Of a stretch of 64,000 bases of DNA, positions 55,876 through 64,000 are shown piece after piece. The position numbers and the translations under genes are program-made. The notes beneath the pieces were generated by a model. That model ran no database searches, had not been told where the DNA came from, and saw nothing but the letters and a program-made list of their open reading frames with translations. Location of the stretch: contig NZ_JAJLQW010000001.1 of NCBI RefSeq assembly GCF_025548535.1, positions 124,001-188,000 on the forward strand. Direction: 5' to 3'. This stretch comes from Undibacterium sp. Jales W-56 (GTDB taxonomy: Bacteria > Pseudomonadota > Gammaproteobacteria > Burkholderiales > Burkholderiaceae_D). Position 1 is the first letter of the stretch. The number at the start of each line of letters is the position of its first letter.

Positions 55876-56826
55876 ATGCAAATTATCGTCATGCATTCGC
55901 GCTTCACCAAAGCGAAGTCTATTACCCTCAGTTCTAATCACCTGATTTTTGGCATCCTCGGTTTTTTAATGTTGACCATGCTATGTTCCGCCGTCATGGC
56001 CGCGCTGACCTTGCGGTTGGCCAGTGGTGACATCCCATTTTTACGCGGCTTTGTCCCTGTCGCAGTGGCCAACGATCCTGGCGCCAAGGATCGTTATGTC
56101 AAAGAAAATATCGCCGCCATGGCAGTCAAGCTCGGTGAAATGCAGGCGCAACTGATACGCCTGGACGCCTTGGGCGAGCGGGTGCAGGGCCTGGCCGGGG
56201 TCAAGCCGGAGGAATTTAATTTCCGCGAATTGCCAGGGCGTGGCGGCGCCGAAACCTCTTCAGTCCCGCCGCGGGAACTGAATATGAGCGAATTCCAGGC
56301 GGCGCTCGATGCGATCGCAAAAGACGTCGAGCATCGCTCCGACTACATGAATGTGGTGGAGACGAAATTGATGGGTTTTAAAGTACAGTCAAAATTGTTG
56401 CCGACCATTACCCCGGTCAATGCCAGCTACAACGCCTCGACTTTCGGCTGGCGGCTGGATCCGTTCTCTGGCCGCAGTGCATTTCACGAAGGCATCGATT
56501 TCCCGGCGCCGACGGGCACCACGATAGTTGCCGCTGCCGGTGGCGTGGTGATTGCCGCAGAATTTCATCCGCAATTTGGCAATATGATAGAAATTGATCA
56601 TGGCGGCGAAATCATGACCCGTTATGCGCATACTTCCAAAGTCTATGTGAAGGTCGGCGATATTGTGAAACGCGGCCAGCATATTGCCGACATCGGCTCC
56701 ACCGGACGCTCCACCGGTTCGCACCTGCACTTCGAAGTCCATGTAAAAGGCGTGCCACAAAACCCGGGCAAATTCTTAAATGCGGGCGCCAATCAGGCCG
56801 GCATGGACGCAATCAGCCAAAAATAA
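55876..56826 (+). CDS. M23 family metallopeptidase, membrane-anchored
   Basis: The 316-residue protein has an N-terminal membrane helix (about residues 25-48), a coiled-coil-like region and a C-terminal LytM/M23 domain. Zinc motifs are HEGIDFPAPTG (HxxxD) and HLHFEV (HxH), both intact, so it is probably an active peptidoglycan endopeptidase rather than an EnvC-like activator. ATG 55876 has AGGAG seven bases before it. secA follows 198 bp downstream. Confidence 0.92.
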   Translation: MQIIVMHSRFTKAKSITLSSNHLIFGILGFLMLTMLCSAVMAALTLRLASGDIPFLRGFVPVAVANDPGAKDRYVKENIAAMAVKLGEMQAQLIRLDALGERVQGLAGVKPEEFNFRELPGRGGAETSSVPPRELNMSEFQAALDAIAKDVEHRSDYMNVVETKLMGFKVQSKLLPTITPVNASYNASTFGWRLDPFSGRSAFHEGIDFPAPTGTTIVAAAGGVVIAAEFHPQFGNMIEIDHGGEIMTRYAHTSKVYVKVGDIVKRGQHIADIGSTGRSTGSHLHFEVHVKGVPQNPGKFLNAGANQAGMDAISQK

Positions 56827-56909
56827 ACTTGTTTTTGGTAAATTTGCCTCCAAATCCTTCCACATATGTCACTTTGTCATTGAGCAATTGCTAGTCACAG
56901 GCGTTGCCA

Positions 56910-56918
56910 TGTTAAAAT
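56910..56918 (+). promoter_or_regulatory. Candidate extended -10 promoter of secA
   Basis: TGTTAAAAT (TGn plus TAAAAT) about 107 bp before the secA start; no clear -35 at 17 bp. Confidence 0.35.
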
Positions 56919-57024
56919 CCGACGTTTACCTGTCGTTAGCCTATTGTTGTTGCGAAATCAAGGTTTTGATTTTTTTTTGATCAAGCAGCAATTTTTTTCC
57001 AGAATTCATTCATCCATTCATAGC

Positions 57025-59880
57025 ATGTCATTCCTGACCAAAATATTCGGTAGCCGTAATCAACGGCTCTTGAAGCAGTACCAAAAAACCGTGCTTGAGA
57101 TCAACGCACTGGAACCCAAGCTGGAAGCCTTGTCGGATGAGGCCTTACAGGCCAAGACTGCGGAGTTCAAGACCCGCGTCGCCAATGGCGAAACTCTCGA
57201 TGCGATCTTGCCGGAAGCCTTTGCAGTCTGCCGCGAAGCCAGTAAACGCGTCCTGAAAATGCGTCATTTTGACGTGCAGATGATAGGCGGCATGGTTCTG
57301 CATTACGGCAAAATCGCCGAGATGGGCACGGGTGAAGGCAAAACCCTGATGGCGACCCTGCCGACTTACCTGAATGCTTTATCCGGCAAGGGCGTGCACG
57401 TGGTGACCGTCAATGATTACCTGGCGCAGCGCGATGCCGAGTGGATGGGCAAACTGTACGGCTGGCTGGGCCTGAGTACCGGCGTCAATCTGTCCCAGCT
57501 TGAGCATGATGCGAAACAAGTCGCTTATGCGTCTGACATTACTTACGGTACCAACAACGAATTCGGCTTCGACTACCTGCGCGACAACATGGTGTACGAA
57601 GCCAAGGACCGCGTGCAGCGTGGCCTGAACTTTGCCGTGGTCGATGAGGTCGATTCCATCCTGATCGATGAAGCCCGTACGCCGCTGATCATCTCCGGCC
57701 AGGCCGAGAATCATACCGAGCTGTATTACAAAATCAATGAAGTGCCGAAGTTGTTGACTTTGCAGATTGGTGAAGAAACGCCGGACGGCAAGAGCACCGT
57801 CGAAGTCCCCGGCGACTACACCAAGGATGAAAAATCGCATCAGGTCTTGCTGACCGAAGCCGGTCACGACCATGCAGAACGGATCCTGACGCAAATGGGT
57901 TTGCTGCCGGAAGGCGCCTCCCTGTACGACGCTGCAAACATCACGCTGATTCATCATCTGTATGCCGCGTTGCGCGCGCATGCGCTGTATTTCCGCGATC
58001 AGCATTACGTGGTGCAAGACAATGAAATCGTGATCGTCGATGAATTCACCGGCCGCATGATGACCGGTCGCCGCTGGTCGGACGGCTTGCATCAAGCCGT
58101 CGAAGCCAAAGAAGGCGTCAAGATTCAAAACGAAAATCAGACGCTGGCATCGATCACCTTCCAGAACTACTTCCGTATGTATAACCGTCTGTCCGGTATG
58201 ACCGGTACTGCCGATACAGAAGCGTATGAATTCCAGGAAATCTACGGTCTGGAAACCGTGGTGATTCCACCGAATCGTCCATCCCAGCGTAAAGATCGCC
58301 AGGATCAGGTCTACAAATCCGCCGAAGAAAAATACGGCGCGATGCTGAAGGATATTCAGGATTGCTACGAACGCGGACAGCCAGTGCTGGTCGGTACCAC
58401 CTCGATTGAGAATTCCGAATTACTGTCCGGTATCCTGAGCAAGGCGAATCTGCCGCACAACGTCCTGAACGCCAAGCAGCATGCGCGTGAAGCCGAGATC
58501 ATTGCACAGGCAGGCCGTCCGAAAGGAATCACGATTGCCACCAATATGGCGGGTCGCGGTACCGATATCGTGTTGGGCGGCAACGTCGCCAAACAAGTCC
58601 AGCTGATTGAAGCGGATGACAGTTTGTCTGAAGACGTGAAGCAACAAAAATCACAGCAACTGCGGGATGAATGGCAGTCCTTGCATGAGCATGTCGTGAA
58701 TGCCGGCGGCCTGCATATCGTCGGTACCGAGCGTCATGAATCGCGGCGCGTCGATAACCAGTTGCGCGGCCGTTCCGGTCGTCAGGGCGATCCGGGGTCA
58801 TCGCGTTTTTACCTGTCGCTGGATGATCCGCTGTTGCGCATCTTCGCGGGCGATCGGGTGCGCGCGATCATGGACCGACTGAAAATGCCGGAAGGCGAAC
58901 CGATCGAAGCAGGCATCGTGTCGCGTTCTATCGAATCGGCGCAACGCAAGGTCGAGGCGCGCAACTTCGACGTGCGTAAGCAATTGCTGGAATACGATGA
59001 CGTCGCCAACGATCAGCGTAAAGTCATCTACCAGCAAAGGAATGAATTGCTGGAAGCGCAGGATATGTCGGAGTTGATTTCGTCCCTGCGTGCCGGCATG
59101 TTCTACGATGTGGTGCGTACCCATGTACCTGCCGAATCCGTCGAAGAGCAATGGGATATCCCGGCTTTGCAAGCGGTGCTGGCAAATGAATGGGCTCTGG
59201 ATATTCCTCTGACGAGCATGCTCGAAACGGAACCGAATCTGAATGATGAAGACATTCTGGAGCGCGTACAAAAAGCGGCCGATCAAGCCTATGAAGCGAA
59301 AGTCGCTTTGGTCGGCAAGGAAACATTTGCCGGATTCGAGCGCAGCATCATGTTGCAAAGTATCGATTCCCACTGGCGTGAACATCTGGCAGCGCTGGAT
59401 CACCTGCGCCAGGGCATCCATCTGCGCGGCTATGCACAGAAAAATCCTAAGCAGGAATACAAGCGCGAAGCGTTTGAATTATTCGGCCAGATGCTGGATC
59501 TGATCAAGAACGAAGTGGTGCGCACCATCGTCACCGTACGCATCCAGTCGCGCGAAGAGATCGAAGCCGCCGAACAGCAATTGACGCAGTCGCAAGTTGA
59601 GAACGTGCATTACCAGCACGCCGATTTCGATGCCAATGCCTCACCGGAAGAAATGCTGGCGCCGACTGCCAATCCGGAATCCGCTCAGACCCAATACATC
59701 CTCAAAGTCGGGCGCAATGATCCTTGTCCATGCGGTAGCGGCAAAAAATTCAAGCAATGCCACGGCAAGCTGAATCCTGATCAGGCCCAGGGCGAGTATG
59801 CATTCTCGGTAGGTCGCAACGACCCTTGCCCTTGCGGTAGCGGTAAAAAATTCAAACAGTGTCACGGCAAATTAGCCTGA
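57025..59880 (+). CDS. secA: Preprotein translocase ATPase SecA, with two tandem SEC-C motifs
   Basis: The 951-residue motor drives post-translational export through SecYEG. Visible: [14 protein letters not shown] start, Walker A GTGEGKT (101-107), [16 protein letters not shown], and [13 protein letters not shown]. The C-terminus is unusual: instead of one zinc-binding SEC-C motif it has two identical copies, [20 protein letters not shown] plus KL, at residues 895-916 and 929-950, linked by 12 residues. Each has the CxC...CH ligands that bind zinc and contact SecB. The DNA of the copies differs at 12 of 22 codons, all silent. ATG 57025 is the family start; the open frame upstream is not conserved. 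Confidence 0.97.
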   Translation: MSFLTKIFGSRNQRLLKQYQKTVLEINALEPKLEALSDEALQAKTAEFKTRVANGETLDAILPEAFAVCREASKRVLKMRHFDVQMIGGMVLHYGKIAEMGTGEGKTLMATLPTYLNALSGKGVHVVTVNDYLAQRDAEWMGKLYGWLGLSTGVNLSQLEHDAKQVAYASDITYGTNNEFGFDYLRDNMVYEAKDRVQRGLNFAVVDEVDSILIDEARTPLIISGQAENHTELYYKINEVPKLLTLQIGEETPDGKSTVEVPGDYTKDEKSHQVLLTEAGHDHAERILTQMGLLPEGASLYDAANITLIHHLYAALRAHALYFRDQHYVVQDNEIVIVDEFTGRMMTGRRWSDGLHQAVEAKEGVKIQNENQTLASITFQNYFRMYNRLSGMTGTADTEAYEFQEIYGLETVVIPPNRPSQRKDRQDQVYKSAEEKYGAMLKDIQDCYERGQPVLVGTTSIENSELLSGILSKANLPHNVLNAKQHAREAEIIAQAGRPKGITIATNMAGRGTDIVLGGNVAKQVQLIEADDSLSEDVKQQKSQQLRDEWQSLHEHVVNAGGLHIVGTERHESRRVDNQLRGRSGRQGDPGSSRFYLSLDDPLLRIFAGDRVRAIMDRLKMPEGEPIEAGIVSRSIESAQRKVEARNFDVRKQLLEYDDVANDQRKVIYQQRNELLEAQDMSELISSLRAGMFYDVVRTHVPAESVEEQWDIPALQAVLANEWALDIPLTSMLETEPNLNDEDILERVQKAADQAYEAKVALVGKETFAGFERSIMLQSIDSHWREHLAALDHLRQGIHLRGYAQKNPKQEYKREAFELFGQMLDLIKNEVVRTIVTVRIQSREEIEAAEQQLTQSQVENVHYQHADFDANASPEEMLAPTANPESAQTQYILKVGRNDPCPCGSGKKFKQCHGKLNPDQAQGEYAFSVGRNDPCPCGSGKKFKQCHGKLA

Positions 59881-59919
59881 TCCGGTTAAGCTGATTCAGC
59901 GCTCATCGGGCGCACAAGA

Positions 59920-59944
59920 AAGGCGGAAATTTCCGCCTTTTTTT
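59920..59944 (+). terminator. Rho-independent terminator after secA
   Basis: The perfect palindrome AAAGGCGGAAATTTCCGCC plus TTT and more T, giving a 7-bp GC-rich stem and a run of seven T. Confidence 0.92.
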
Positions 59945-60026
59945 ACGCCTGTTATACAATAAGTTCCGCCGGGTTTTTTACTTGAATAAACACTGTTCAG
60001 GCTTTGCAGTCTCTTTAAGTTTGCAT

Positions 60027-60839
60027 GTGAAAATACCATTCGTTCCAAAACTGCTGCCATCGCTGTGGCTCGCCGCTTTGTTGTCCGCATTGTGCGCGCC
60101 TGTCGCCATGGCCTTCGATTGTCCCCGTCCTCTGACGCTGGCTCTGCATGAGCACGGTCTGCTGTATTCCTCGCGGACCGGTGCCGGTATCGATAAAGAT
60201 ATGTCCGATGAACTGATACGGCGCAGCGGCTGCAAAATCACCGTGAGTGTGATGTCGCGCGCCCGCATCTGGCAGTTGATTGAATCGGGTGCGCTGGACT
60301 TTAGCTTGTCCGGCATTCGCAATGATGAGCGTGATCGCTATGCTGCGTTTGCCTGGTATTTCTCGAATAAATATTATCTGCTGGTGCGTAAAGATGCGCA
60401 GGTCAGGCAATTGGCTGATTTTGAAAATAATCCTGCCTTGCAGCTAGGGGTCATACGCTCATTCAGGTATGGTCCCAGCGCCAATCGCCTGCTCGATAAA
60501 TTGCATGCGGCACAGCGTGTGACTTATGCCTCCGGATTGGAGCCTTTGTATCAAGTGCTGGCGAATAAACGCATTCATGGCATGATCATCGAACCATTCG
60601 ATTATTCGCAGATCGAGGTCATGCCGGTTCGCGATCTCACCAGCATCATAGAGACCGACGACCCGCCGATTCCACACGGCCTGATCATGTCGAAAAAATC
60701 GCTGAGCACCGCCGAGCAGGAAAAGTGGCATGCCCTGATTAAAGACATGCGTGACGATGGCACTGTACTGGCTATTTTTGAAAAATATTTCAAGCCAGAG
60801 TTGGCAAATGCGCTGGTTAACCTCAATCTGCCATGGTGA
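60027..60839 (+). CDS. Periplasmic solute-binding protein (SBP_bac_3 type)
   Basis: About 270 residues: signal peptide (hydrophobic LLPSLWLAALLSALCAPVAMA, cleavage near AMA-F) and a type II binding-protein fold as in amino-acid ABC receptors and sensory domains. I chose GTG 60027 as giving a normal signal peptide; TTG 59982 would add 15 residues. No permease or ATPase gene is near. Its last codons overlap the start of a CHASE-GGDEF cyclase by 7 bp, so it is probably a periplasmic ligand sensor for that cyclase rather than a transport component. That pairing is inference. Confidence 0.8.
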   Translation: MKIPFVPKLLPSLWLAALLSALCAPVAMAFDCPRPLTLALHEHGLLYSSRTGAGIDKDMSDELIRRSGCKITVSVMSRARIWQLIESGALDFSLSGIRNDERDRYAAFAWYFSNKYYLLVRKDAQVRQLADFENNPALQLGVIRSFRYGPSANRLLDKLHAAQRVTYASGLEPLYQVLANKRIHGMIIEPFDYSQIEVMPVRDLTSIIETDDPPIPHGLIMSKKSLSTAEQEKWHALIKDMRDDGTVLAIFEKYFKPELANALVNLNLPW

Positions 60840-62455
60840 CTCGTCTCAGCCGCGGCCTCAGCGTCGTTGTGATTTTATGCGTTTCGCTAGGTGCAACCTA
60901 TTTGCTTTGGCATCACGAAAAAAACAATGCCGCCCTCGATACCCGAACCTCTCTCGATTTTACGGCCCGCGATATCGCCAGCCGTATTGAGCAACGGTTA
61001 GCCGCCAGCGAGCAGGTGCTGCGTGGCGCTCAGGCCGTATTCGGCATGTCCGATACGCTTAAGCGCAAGGATTTCGCGAACTATGTCAACTCCCTGCAAC
61101 TCGGTGCCGATTATGCCGGCATGGAGGGGCTGGGGATTGCCCTGTCAATCGAGTCAGGCAAGCTGGAGCAGCATGTCGTCGCCATGCGTCAGCAAGGCAT
61201 CCCCGATTATCAGCTTTATCCGCTAGCGGCTACTACGCGTTCAACCCAGGCATGGATTGCCCCTTTTGTGCAAATTGAGCCATCGCTGGAACGTAATCGC
61301 AGCTTGCTCGGCTTTGATGCGCTGTCTGATCCTGCCCATAAAGCCGCGATGGAGCGCGCCCGCGATGCCGGTACTTTGGCGATTACCGGCCTGCTGAACC
61401 TGGCTCAGGATGCTAAGGCAAGCTCGCAAAAAGGCTTTTACGTTTATCTGCCGGTGTATAAAGAAGGAAGGGTGCCGGACCATCCGGAGGCGCGCCGCAG
61501 CAACTTGCTGGGCTGGGTGTTCGCGCCTTTTCGTATGGATGATTTGATGGCCAGTTTGTATGGCGAAACGCCGCGCGCAACGGCGATTCGTATTTACGAT
61601 GGGGTAGAAACTTCGGCCGGCAATTTGATGTACGAATCGCTGAACATGGCTGCCGCAAAGCCGGAATTACCCGCTGCGCTCAAGGTTTTTTCCCGTCGCG
61701 ATAACGCTATCGAGGTGACCGAATATCTGGCGAATGGCGGGCGTTCCTGGTCGGTGGTGATTACCGCATTGCCGGGATTTGAAGAACGCCTCGGCAAAGA
61801 TAAGTCGGGTCTGATCGCAATAACCGGCATTGCCTTGAGTATTTTATTCGGCCTGCTGACCTGGCAATTGGTGTCCGGGCGAGAACGCGCCCTGAATCTG
61901 GCACGGGAGATGACCAGGGAATTGCGCGAGAGTGAAGCGCGCTTCCGTTACCTGGCGCAGTATGATGAATTGTCGGGTTTGCCGAATCGCGCGATGTTCC
62001 GCGACCGCCTGAAGCACGCCATCACCGCCGCCAGGCGCGATAAGCATGTACTGGCGCTGATGTATCTCGATCTGGATAAATTCAAACCCATCAACGATCA
62101 GCTTGGTCACCATGTCGGCGATTTATTGCTGCGGGCAGTGGCTGAAAAAATGCTGCACTGTGTCCGCGAATCCGACACCGTGGCGCGTATGGGCGGCGAT
62201 GAATTCGTGATTCTCTTGCCCCTGATTGAGCATGAACAGGATGCGCTGCTGGTCGCCGAAAAAATCCGCCAAACTCTGTGCGAGCCCTGTGAAGTCGCCG
62301 GCGGACATGTACTGAGCATCTCCTGCAGCATCGGTGTTGCGCTGTATCCGCAACATGCGCAGGATGACATCGAACTGTCGCGCAATGCCGACATTGCGAT
62401 GTACCGCGCAAAGGAATTGGGACGCGATAGGGTGCAGGTATTTACACCATCCTGA
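60833..62455 (+). CDS. CHASE-domain diguanylate cyclase
   Basis: A 540-residue membrane protein: N-terminal helix (about residues 10-27), periplasmic CHASE sensor (about 40-270), a second helix (about 325-345), a short coiled coil (ELRESEARFRYL) and a GGDEF domain. The active site GGDEF is at 454-458, with the RESD I-site five residues before. It should make cyclic di-GMP in response to a periplasmic small ligand. It overlaps the upstream binding-protein gene by 7 bp, so both are made together. Confidence 0.92.
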   Translation: MVTRLSRGLSVVVILCVSLGATYLLWHHEKNNAALDTRTSLDFTARDIASRIEQRLAASEQVLRGAQAVFGMSDTLKRKDFANYVNSLQLGADYAGMEGLGIALSIESGKLEQHVVAMRQQGIPDYQLYPLAATTRSTQAWIAPFVQIEPSLERNRSLLGFDALSDPAHKAAMERARDAGTLAITGLLNLAQDAKASSQKGFYVYLPVYKEGRVPDHPEARRSNLLGWVFAPFRMDDLMASLYGETPRATAIRIYDGVETSAGNLMYESLNMAAAKPELPAALKVFSRRDNAIEVTEYLANGGRSWSVVITALPGFEERLGKDKSGLIAITGIALSILFGLLTWQLVSGRERALNLAREMTRELRESEARFRYLAQYDELSGLPNRAMFRDRLKHAITAARRDKHVLALMYLDLDKFKPINDQLGHHVGDLLLRAVAEKMLHCVRESDTVARMGGDEFVILLPLIEHEQDALLVAEKIRQTLCEPCEVAGGHVLSISCSIGVALYPQHAQDDIELSRNADIAMYRAKELGRDRVQVFTPS

Positions 62456-62469
62456 TCGCCGTCTTCGAT

Positions 62470-63306
62470 TCAAGCCCCCAACGAGATCCGCAGGCGCTGC
62501 GCCAGATCGAGCAAGCGCGGACGCACTTGTTCCAATAAAAACGCCGAGGACAAGGTGAAGGCCGGGCCGCCGCAATTGATCGATACCGGCGGCATGCCAT
62601 TGCCCGGGTAGAACGCGACCGCGATCGCATTCACATCTTTTTGCCAACTGCCGAATGAGGTGCAGCAGCCCAGCTTTTGATATTCGCTGATCGATTGCCG
62701 GATCTCTTTGGCGACGCTGTCCCAGTTGGCTTGATCCGCTTGCTGTATCTGGTTCAGCAGCTGGCTTCTTTCATCGGTGCGCATCTCGGCCAGAATCGCC
62801 CGTCCCATCGCGGTACTCGCAAGTGGAATGCGCGAACCCACATCGAGGCTCAAGGTCAGCGCAGTCTGGCTGCGGCAATTTTCGACATAAATCATGCTGA
62901 GCCGGTCGCGCATGCCCAGCGATACCATGCCTTGTGAAAAATCCGCGAGTTCCTGCATCAGGGGCCGCGCCAATTGACGCACATCGAGCCGCGCCAGCAT
63001 TGCACTGCCGAGCGCCAGCGTGGCGGAACCCAGACGGTATTTACCCAGCGACTCGACATAGTCGAGATGACCGGTTTTGGTCAGCGTATAGGTCAGGCGC
63101 GACACCGTGGATTTGGGTAATTGACAGCGCTCCGCCAATTCCTGGTTACCCAGCGCTTTATCGCCGGAACGAAAGCAGGCCAGCAAGTCCAGGCCGCGCG
63201 CCAGCGCCGTGACGAAATGCCGGTCTTGTTTGGCATTGCCGGGCGGCGCGTCGATGGCATCGCTTGCAAGCGCAGGAGGCAGGGATTTTTTGATGATTCT
63301 TGACAT
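62470..63306 (-). CDS. IclR family transcriptional regulator
   Basis: The 278-residue protein has an N-terminal winged helix-turn-helix (LARGLDLLACFRSGDKALGN, then LAERCQLPKSTVSRLTYTL) and a C-terminal GAF-like effector domain. I chose the ATG whose A is at 63306. It is divergent from a 3-hydroxyacyl-CoA dehydrogenase gene, with strong palindromes in between. IclR regulators of this layout usually control aromatic or fatty-acid catabolic genes with a CoA-linked or aromatic effector. Confidence 0.92.
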   Translation of the reverse strand: MSRIIKKSLPPALASDAIDAPPGNAKQDRHFVTALARGLDLLACFRSGDKALGNQELAERCQLPKSTVSRLTYTLTKTGHLDYVESLGKYRLGSATLALGSAMLARLDVRQLARPLMQELADFSQGMVSLGMRDRLSMIYVENCRSQTALTLSLDVGSRIPLASTAMGRAILAEMRTDERSQLLNQIQQADQANWDSVAKEIRQSISEYQKLGCCTSFGSWQKDVNAIAVAFYPGNGMPPVSINCGGPAFTLSSAFLLEQVRPRLLDLAQRLRISLGA

Positions 63307-63338
63307 GGCGTTATGGAAGAAATACAGTAAATAAATAT

Positions 63339-63365
63339 TGCGGAACATAATTCTGCATTGCAGAA
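63339..63365. promoter_or_regulatory. Overlapping palindromes in the IclR divergent promoter
   Basis: TGCGGAACATAATTCTGCA (63339-63357, one mismatched pair) and TTCTGCATTGCAGAA (63351-63365, perfect 7-bp arms) share the half-site TTCTGCA. They lie 33 bp before the IclR start, the expected place for an autoregulatory operator. Confidence 0.7.
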
Positions 63366-63488
63366 CTAAGCTTAGCAGTAATCATGCAAAATACCAAGCA
63401 AGTCTTATCAAAGCAGGATCGCACCGCGACCGGTAAGCGCGCAAATAAGTGCAACGCCGGACGCTAAAACCAAGGTACAGGATTGACC

Positions 63489-64000
63489 ATGAACGAGAGC
63501 AAATTGACCCAGGCCGCCGCACTGCGCCCCGCCTTTGATTCGCCCGATTTACTGTTGGGCGTGATCGGTTGCGGCGTGATGGGGCGCGGTATTGCCCAGA
63601 TCGCCGCACTCGCCGGCACCCGGGTGCGTTTGATGGACAGCCGTGTCGGCGCGGCCCAGGCGGCACGCCATGAGCTGTTATCCACCTTCGCTCAACTGGT
63701 TGAAAAAGGTCGCCTGACCCAGAGCGCCGCTGATGCCGCTGCAGCGCGCTTGACGATTGCTAGCGACCTTAAAGACCTGGCTGAGGTTCACCTGGTGATT
63801 GAGGCGATTGTCGAAGATCTCACAGCAAAAAAATCCCTGTTCCAGCAACTCGAATCCATCGTCAGCCCGACGGCGATACTCGCGACCAACACATCTTCGC
63901 TAGCCGTCACGGCGATTGCCGCAGGCTTGCAGGTGCCGCAACGGGTGGCCGGATTCCACTTCTTCAATCCCGTGCCTTTAATGAAAATTGTCGAAGCCAT
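63489..64000 (+). CDS. 3-hydroxyacyl-CoA dehydrogenase, N-terminal part (3' end outside window)
   Basis: The frame is open from ATG 63489 to the window end (170 codons). It begins with an NAD-binding Rossmann motif IGCGVMGRGIAQIAA, followed by EAIVEDLTAKKSLFQQLE, NTSSLAVTAIA and AGFHFFNPVPLMKIVEA, typical of 3-hydroxyacyl-CoA (or 3-hydroxyadipyl-CoA, PaaH-type) dehydrogenases. The divergent IclR regulator suggests an aromatic or phenylacetate-like pathway, but the rest is outside the window. Confidence 0.88.
   Translation, partial: MNESKLTQAAALRPAFDSPDLLLGVIGCGVMGRGIAQIAALAGTRVRLMDSRVGAAQAARHELLSTFAQLVEKGRLTQSAADAAAARLTIASDLKDLAEVHLVIEAIVEDLTAKKSLFQQLESIVSPTAILATNTSSLAVTAIAAGLQVPQRVAGFHFFNPVPLMKIVEA

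Noticed and set aside
56910-56980. A possible 23-codon leader peptide before secA with three consecutive cysteines
   Set aside because: Its ATG overlaps the candidate -10 box, so it would not be on the transcript; no SecM-like arrest motif.

Overview
The window is chromosomal DNA from a betaproteobacterium, most likely of the Oxalobacteraceae (Herminiimonas / Janthinobacterium / Undibacterium type). The basis is gene order and protein flavour: an FAD oxidoreductase - HIT - DUF971 - ubiE - Tim44 - ubiJ - ubiB run, an fmdB - DUF502 - aspS - nudB - EEP - clsB run, and a complete dcw cluster followed by a peroxiredoxin, lpxC, dciA, an M23 peptidase and secA. All three are familiar Burkholderiales arrangements. 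No tRNA, rRNA, prophage, insertion sequence or CRISPR array was found. The only RNA gene recognised is rnpB.

Layout. 1-9.6 kb: the 3' end of a large FAD/Fe-S oxidoreductase, HIT and DUF971 proteins, a minus-strand oxidoreductase/secreted-protein pair with a divergent LysR regulator, then ubiquinone genes (ubiE, ubiJ, ubiB) and a TPMT-type methyltransferase. 9.9-13.8 kb: a membrane diguanylate cyclase, a sodium:solute symporter, a FmdB zinc-ribbon protein and a DUF502 membrane protein. 14-20.3 kb: aspS, a CsgG-like lipoprotein, nudB, an EEP-family nuclease/phosphatase, cardiolipin synthase clsB and a DUF429 protein, the last four tightly packed. 20.5-29.5 kb: two TetR regulators, an Hsp15-like protein and a beta-oxidation cluster (acyl-CoA dehydrogenase, FadN-like fusion, thiolase, enoyl-CoA hydratase) whose junctions carry repeats and hairpins. 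29.5-35.4 kb: a peptidase remnant, a ThDP enzyme, rnpB and a PDC-PAS-GAF-GGDEF-EAL protein. 35.7-53.2 kb: the dcw cluster mraZ-rsmH-ftsL-ftsI-murE-murF-mraY-murD-ftsW-murG-murC-ddl-ftsQ-ftsA-ftsZ. 53.3-59.9 kb: peroxiredoxin, lpxC, dciA (minus), M23 peptidase, secA. 60-64 kb: a periplasmic binding protein overlapping a CHASE-GGDEF cyclase, then an IclR regulator divergent from a 3-hydroxyacyl-CoA dehydrogenase cut by the window end.

How the genes work together. The dcw block makes lipid-II precursors and builds the divisome from what is probably one long transcript starting at an MraZ-controlled promoter, with an extra promoter and a very stable leader hairpin directly in front of ftsZ. lpxC and secA extend this envelope theme. 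The fad block is a self-contained fatty-acid degradation set with its own TetR regulator. Three cyclic-di-GMP enzymes with different sensor modules lie in the window.

The most notable non-routine signals are: a SecA with two tandem SEC-C zinc motifs, identical in protein but different at 12 of 22 codons; a long stem-loop at the predicted 5' end of an ftsZ transcript; four GTG-led repeats at exact 10-bp spacing at the mra promoter; two families of dispersed intergenic repeats; overlapping palindromes at the IclR divergent promoter; and a C-terminal relic of an S9 peptidase. No new multi-gene defence or metabolic system was identified. The binding protein / CHASE-cyclase pair is the closest thing to an unassigned functional module.
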